DNA from: Candidatus Alistipes intestinigallinarum
GTDB taxonomy: Bacteria > Bacteroidota > Bacteroidia > Bacteroidales > Rikenellaceae
NCBI GenBank assembly: GCA_019115745.1
Contig: DXDA01000016.1
Coordinates: forward strand, 1 to 54,386
Direction of reading: 5' to 3'
Length of the DNA: 54,386 bases
Shown piece after piece: positions 50,562 to 54,386 of the stretch. The notes beneath the pieces were generated by a model. The model was not told where the DNA came from. It saw only the letters and a list, made by a program, of their open reading frames with translations, and did not search any database. The first letter of the stretch is position 1, and each line of letters begins with the position of its first letter. Position numbers and translations under genes: made by a program.

Positions 50562-53500
50562 ATGCCCATGCTTAAATTCCGATACTCGCTCTTCAGTCTG
50601 TTTGCTCTTTTGTTCACCCTTCCGGCCTTCGCCACGATCGAATTCCGAACCCTTTCGGTCAACGACGGTCTTTCGCAATCTACCGTGCTGGCTATCGCCC
50701 AGGATCCGCTGGGCCGGATCTGGATGGGAACGCAGGATGGTCTGAACTGCTACGATGGTTATTCGTTCAAGGTCTTCCGCCACGTCGAGAACGATCCGCA
50801 GAGCCTGGGCGACAACGCAATCAGCGCCCTGCTCGCCGACGGCGGACGGCTCTGGATCGGAACCTCCTCGGGCCTTTCGTGCTACGATGCCGCCACGCAG
50901 CGTTTCGAAAACTTCCGGCTCGAAGGCTACAACATGCAGGTCTCCGACATCGCACGCCAGAGCGACGGAAACCTGCTACTGGCTACGGATCTGGGCATCG
51001 TGCTCTTCGACCGGGCGAGCCGTTCGCTCGAAATCCGCACCTACCTCAAGGGGATCAGCGTCCATACGGTCTGCCCTTCGCGCGACGGATTCCTGGTCGG
51101 GACCTCCGACGGCGTCTATACCTACTCATCGACCTACGGCAATGCGATTCGGGTGCTTCCGCAGATGGCCCGCTTCGACATCGCCTGCATCATCCCGGCC
51201 GACGGCGGCTACTGGGTTGCCACGCACGGAAACGGCCTCTACCGCCTGGATTCGGCCCTGCAGGTCATCGACCGCTATACGGCGGCGGCGTATCCCGGTC
51301 TGGCGTCGGACTACATCCGCGTGCTGCGCAGCGACTCCGAAGGCCGGTTGTGGATCGGGACTTTCGACGGCCTGTCGATCCTCGATCCCCGGACGAAACA
51401 CTTCGAAAAGTATGTCTATACGCCGCGTCCCGGAACCCTGAGCCACAACTCCATCCGTGCGATCTTCATCGACGACCAGCGGGGCGTCTGGCTCGGCACC
51501 TACTACGGCGGGGTGAGCTACTATCATCCGCTGGCGCGGCGTTTTGGGGTCCTGTGCCACGATCCGGCCCGCAATTCGCTGGGCGACAATACGGTGAGCT
51601 GCATCGTCGAGGACCCTTCGTCCGAATGCCTCTGGGTGGGGACCAACGATGACGGCGTGAACCGCTACGACCGCCGGACGGGCCGTTTCGCGGAGTTCAA
51701 CACGACGAACGGCGCCCTGCTGTCGAACAACGTCAAGTGTGTCCTCCCCGACGGGCGCGGAAACCTCTGGATCGGCACCCATGCCGGGGGCTTGACCCGG
51801 ATGGATGGCTCCTCGCTCCGGACCCGCCACTATTCGGTCAACGCCTCGATCCCGATCAACAACAGTTGCTATGCCCTGCTCGACGAGGACGACGGCACGC
51901 TGTGGGTCGGGACGCTTAACGGACTGCTGTCGTTCGACCCCGCTACGGGGCGTTTCTCGCGGCATCCGTGCACCGATTACGAGTCGCGTCTGGCTTCGTT
52001 GCCGATCACGACGCTCTTCCGCGATTCGAAACGCCGGGTCTGGATCGGTACGCAGGCGGGGCTCTACCTCTGGCAGCCCGATCAGCGGCAGGTGCTGGCC
52101 TGCGATCTGACTACGACGGACCAGTGCGTCTCCCCCCCCCTTCGTAAAGAGGTTGCCGTGCTGTGCGTCTCCGAGGATTCGCACCGCAACGTCTGGATCG
52201 GAACCCGGCAGGGACTCTACCGGTTCAATGCCGCGGATGCCGGTTTTACGCGCTTTGCCGTGGCCGACGGACTGCCCAACGACGTCGTTTACGGCATTCT
52301 GGAGGATGAACTGTCGCGGCTCTGGATCTCGACCAACGCCGGACTGGCCTGCTTCGACATGCAGAAAAACTCCCTCCGCAACTACACCCTGCGCGACGGG
52401 ATCGCCAACAACCAGTTCAATCCCTGCTCCTATTGCCGGAGCCGCGACGGCGTCTTCTGGTTCGGGGGTATCGGCGGCATCACCTGGTTCCGGCCGCACG
52501 ACCTGGTGGACAACCCCTTCGCGCCGCAGGCCCGGATTACGGAGGTCGCCGTCACCGATGCCGGGAACGACCGCCGGGTGCGTATCGAACGCGATTCGGT
52601 GGGTCGGGTCGTCCGGGCCGCCTTCCCGTCGGTGCGCAACATCTTCTCGGTGCACTTCGTGGCGGTGAACCCCCTGGCCGGGGGCCGCAACACCTTCGCC
52701 TACAAACTCGAAGGCTTCAACACCCGCTGGTACGAGACCTCGCACCTCGAAGCCAACTACTCGAACCTCAAGCCCGGACACTATCTCTTCAAGGTCCGCG
52801 CGGCGAACAACGACGGACGCTGGAGCGATGACGTGGCGACGGTCGAGATCCGCGTGCTGCCGATGTGGTGGCAGACGCTGGCGGCAAAGCTCCTGTGGAT
52901 GGTGTTGGCGCTGGCGGCCGTCGGGGGTGTGCTGGCGGCGATCTTCGGCCGCATGAAGATGAAGGTGCAGTTGCGGCTGGAGCGCATGGAGAAGGAGTCC
53001 GTCGAACGGTTGAGCCAGGAGAAGATCCGCTTCTACATCAATCTTTCGCACGAACTCCGCACGCCGCTGACGCTGATCCTCTCGCCGCTGCAGGAGATCC
53101 GCGACCACGGAACGTCGGACAAATACACCGCTTCGCGCCTCGACTACATCCACCGCAACAGCCTGAAGCTCCTCCATATTTTCAATCAGTTGCTGGACTA
53201 CCGCAAGGCCGAACTGGGGATGTTCCGGATGCGGGTTGCCGTGCAGGACGTGGATGCGATCGTTGCGGAGGTCTTCTCGATGTTCGAGGAGGTGGCCCAG
53301 AACCGCGACATGGATTACATCCTCAGCTCCGATCTGCGGGGCGAGGCGCTGCCCGTGGACCGGATGTTCCTCGAAATGATGCTGACGAACCTCCTCTCGA
53401 ACGCCTTCAAGTTCACGCCCGACGGCGGGATCATCCGGGTGGCGCTCCAGCGCGGCGAGGGGTGCTTCCGCATCCAGGTGCGCGACAGCGGCATCGGCAT

Positions 53501-54386
53501 CACGCCCGAACAGCAGAAGCATATCTTCGAGCGTTTCTACCAGGGCAACGAATCCTATGCGGGGTCCGGGATCGGGCTTTCGATCGTGCAGCGGATCGTG
53601 GAGCTCCACCAGGGCACGATCTCCCTGCGCAGCGAACCGAACCGCTATTCGGAGTTCACGATCACGCTTTCGGACGACCTGGAGAGTTACCCGATGGAGA
53701 AACGGGCCCGGGAGAACGACGTGCGTGCGACGATCATCCGCGATGCGGAGAAGTTCCTGCCCGAAGAGTGGACGGGCGACGGCCACGGGCAGCTCCCGGC
53801 CGAGGAGCCCGAGGAGGAGAAGGGCGGGACGATTCTCGTTGCGGAGGCCAATCCCGACGTGGCGCGTTACATCGCCGACCATTTCCGGACGCGTTACCAC
53901 ATCGTGTCGGTGGCCGACGGCAACGAGGCGCTGGAGCGTCTGAAGAGCCTGGAGCCCGATCTGATCATCGCCGACCGGATGCTGCCGGGGCTGGACGGTC
54001 TGAAACTCTGTCAGGCCGTGAAGCAGAACATCCGCACGTGTCACATTCCGGTGGTGATTCTCGCCACGGAGGGGAGTCTCGAAGAGCAGATCACCGGCAT
54101 CGAGGCCGGAGCGGACAGTTATCTGCCGATGCCGTTGTCGATTTCGCTCCTCTCGGCCAAGGTTCAGAACCTGCTGAAAGCCCGCTACCGGATGCGTCAC
54201 CACTATTCGGACGATACGGAGATCGATCCCGACAAGATCACCTCCAATTCGATGGACGGCGAGTTCCTGAAGAAAGCGATCCGGATCGTCGAGGAGAACA
54301 TGGACAACGAGGAGTTTTCGTCGAACGATTTCAGCAAGGCGCTGTGCATGAGCCGCTCGAACCTGCATCTGAAGATGAAGTCCATC
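50562..54386 (+). CDS. Hybrid two-component system regulator (HTCS), 3' end beyond the window
   Basis: The frame is open to the right edge (1,275 codons seen). The start is 50562 or ATG 50568. A signal peptide precedes a periplasmic sensor of repeated Reg_prop propeller blades (many WIGT turns) and a Y_Y_Y domain (GHYLFKVRAANNDGRWSD). A transmembrane helix lies near residue 775. The histidine kinase follows, with His830 in NLSHELRTPLTLILSP and ATP lobe motifs NLLSNAFKFTPDGG and DSGIGITPEQ. A receiver domain holds Asp1138, and the beginning of an AraC-type HTH is present (SRSNLHLKMKSI). It would sense heparan sulfate oligosaccharides and activate the PUL. The receiver lacks several conserved residues. 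A nine-C run lies at 52132-52140. Confidence 0.94.
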   Translation, partial: MPMLKFRYSLFSLFALLFTLPAFATIEFRTLSVNDGLSQSTVLAIAQDPLGRIWMGTQDGLNCYDGYSFKVFRHVENDPQSLGDNAISALLADGGRLWIGTSSGLSCYDAATQRFENFRLEGYNMQVSDIARQSDGNLLLATDLGIVLFDRASRSLEIRTYLKGISVHTVCPSRDGFLVGTSDGVYTYSSTYGNAIRVLPQMARFDIACIIPADGGYWVATHGNGLYRLDSALQVIDRYTAAAYPGLASDYIRVLRSDSEGRLWIGTFDGLSILDPRTKHFEKYVYTPRPGTLSHNSIRAIFIDDQRGVWLGTYYGGVSYYHPLARRFGVLCHDPARNSLGDNTVSCIVEDPSSECLWVGTNDDGVNRYDRRTGRFAEFNTTNGALLSNNVKCVLPDGRGNLWIGTHAGGLTRMDGSSLRTRHYSVNASIPINNSCYALLDEDDGTLWVGTLNGLLSFDPATGRFSRHPCTDYESRLASLPITTLFRDSKRRVWIGTQAGLYLWQPDQRQVLACDLTTTDQCVSPPLRKEVAVLCVSEDSHRNVWIGTRQGLYRFNAADAGFTRFAVADGLPNDVVYGILEDELSRLWISTNAGLACFDMQKNSLRNYTLRDGIANNQFNPCSYCRSRDGVFWFGGIGGITWFRPHDLVDNPFAPQARITEVAVTDAGNDRRVRIERDSVGRVVRAAFPSVRNIFSVHFVAVNPLAGGRNTFAYKLEGFNTRWYETSHLEANYSNLKPGHYLFKVRAANNDGRWSDDVATVEIRVLPMWWQTLAAKLLWMVLALAAVGGVLAAIFGRMKMKVQLRLERMEKESVERLSQEKIRFYINLSHELRTPLTLILSPLQEIRDHGTSDKYTASRLDYIHRNSLKLLHIFNQLLDYRKAELGMFRMRVAVQDVDAIVAEVFSMFEEVAQNRDMDYILSSDLRGEALPVDRMFLEMMLTNLLSNAFKFTPDGGIIRVALQRGEGCFRIQVRDSGIGITPEQQKHIFERFYQGNESYAGSGIGLSIVQRIVELHQGTISLRSEPNRYSEFTITLSDDLESYPMEKRARENDVRATIIRDAEKFLPEEWTGDGHGQLPAEEPEEEKGGTILVAEANPDVARYIADHFRTRYHIVSVADGNEALERLKSLEPDLIIADRMLPGLDGLKLCQAVKQNIRTCHIPVVILATEGSLEEQITGIEAGADSYLPMPLSISLLSAKVQNLLKARYRMRHHYSDDTEIDPDKITSNSMDGEFLKKAIRIVEENMDNEEFSSNDFSKALCMSRSNLHLKMKSI

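Noticed and set aside
52132..52140. Frameshift in the HTCS gene at the C run
   Set aside because: Codon-by-codon reading keeps the same frame before and after the run and reaches the kinase, receiver and HTH motifs.
51126..54368. A 1,080-codon open frame on the minus strand
   Set aside because: It is antisense to the HTCS gene, which has all its domains in frame. The translation is Arg/His/Val-rich with no motif.

Overview
The window reads as chromosomal DNA of a high-GC member of the Bacteroidales, most like Alistipes or another Rikenellaceae. The grounds are the Bacteroidota promoter signature (TAnnTTTG, once with a well-spaced upstream TTTG), SusC/SusD proteins, a hybrid two-component regulator, lipoproteins with acidic residues after the cysteine, few Shine-Dalgarno sequences, and GC-rich codon use. 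The genus is inferred from sequence character, not from a database match. No tRNA, rRNA, CRISPR array, insertion sequence or phage gene was seen.

Left part (1-23222), housekeeping and envelope genes. A TamB-like protein cut by the left edge is followed by an ExbB/ExbD/TonB-type energy-transduction cluster, a DUF1573 protein, an MTA/SAH-type deaminase and a thiol peroxidase. Next come a glycogen branching enzyme divergent from a POT peptide transporter, and a TetR-OMF-MFP-RND efflux operon ending in a small PII-like protein. A convergent GH97 alpha-galactosidase-like enzyme, a metallo-beta-lactamase-fold hydrolase and an SDR oxidoreductase complete this part.

Right part (23223-54386), a polysaccharide utilization locus that I assign to heparin/heparan sulfate. 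It has three transcription units. Unit 1 (+, 23513-34626) encodes a GH88 unsaturated uronidase, a surface PL12-like lipoprotein with a duplicated N-terminal module, a surface glycan-binding lipoprotein, SusC and SusD. Unit 2 (-, 40197-35076) encodes two PL12 heparinase III-type lyases and a PL13 heparinase I. Unit 3 (+, 40667-50444) encodes two serine-type sulfatases, a DUF3604 metal-dependent protein, a ROK sugar kinase, an MFS sugar transporter and a PL15-like exo-lyase. A hybrid two-component regulator follows and runs off the right edge. The inferred flow is: surface lyase, SGBP and SusD capture and cut the chain; SusC imports it; periplasmic PL12, PL13 and PL15 enzymes depolymerize it; GH88 and the sulfatases strip the products; the MFS protein takes up monosaccharide and the ROK kinase phosphorylates it.

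The most striking signal is regulatory. The three PUL promoters each carry a copy of a 41-bp element (two forward, one reverse), built on an ACAAAT/ACAA direct repeat with 21-bp period. Each copy lies exactly 64 bp upstream of a TAnnTTTG box. I propose it as the operator of the adjacent regulator, whose receiver domain lacks several normally invariant residues. Other oddities are the duplicated PL12-like lipoprotein, a DUF3604 enzyme inside a heparan sulfate locus, a near-identical nucleotide tract shared by the two PL12 genes, and three unrelated intergenic minisatellite-like repeats.
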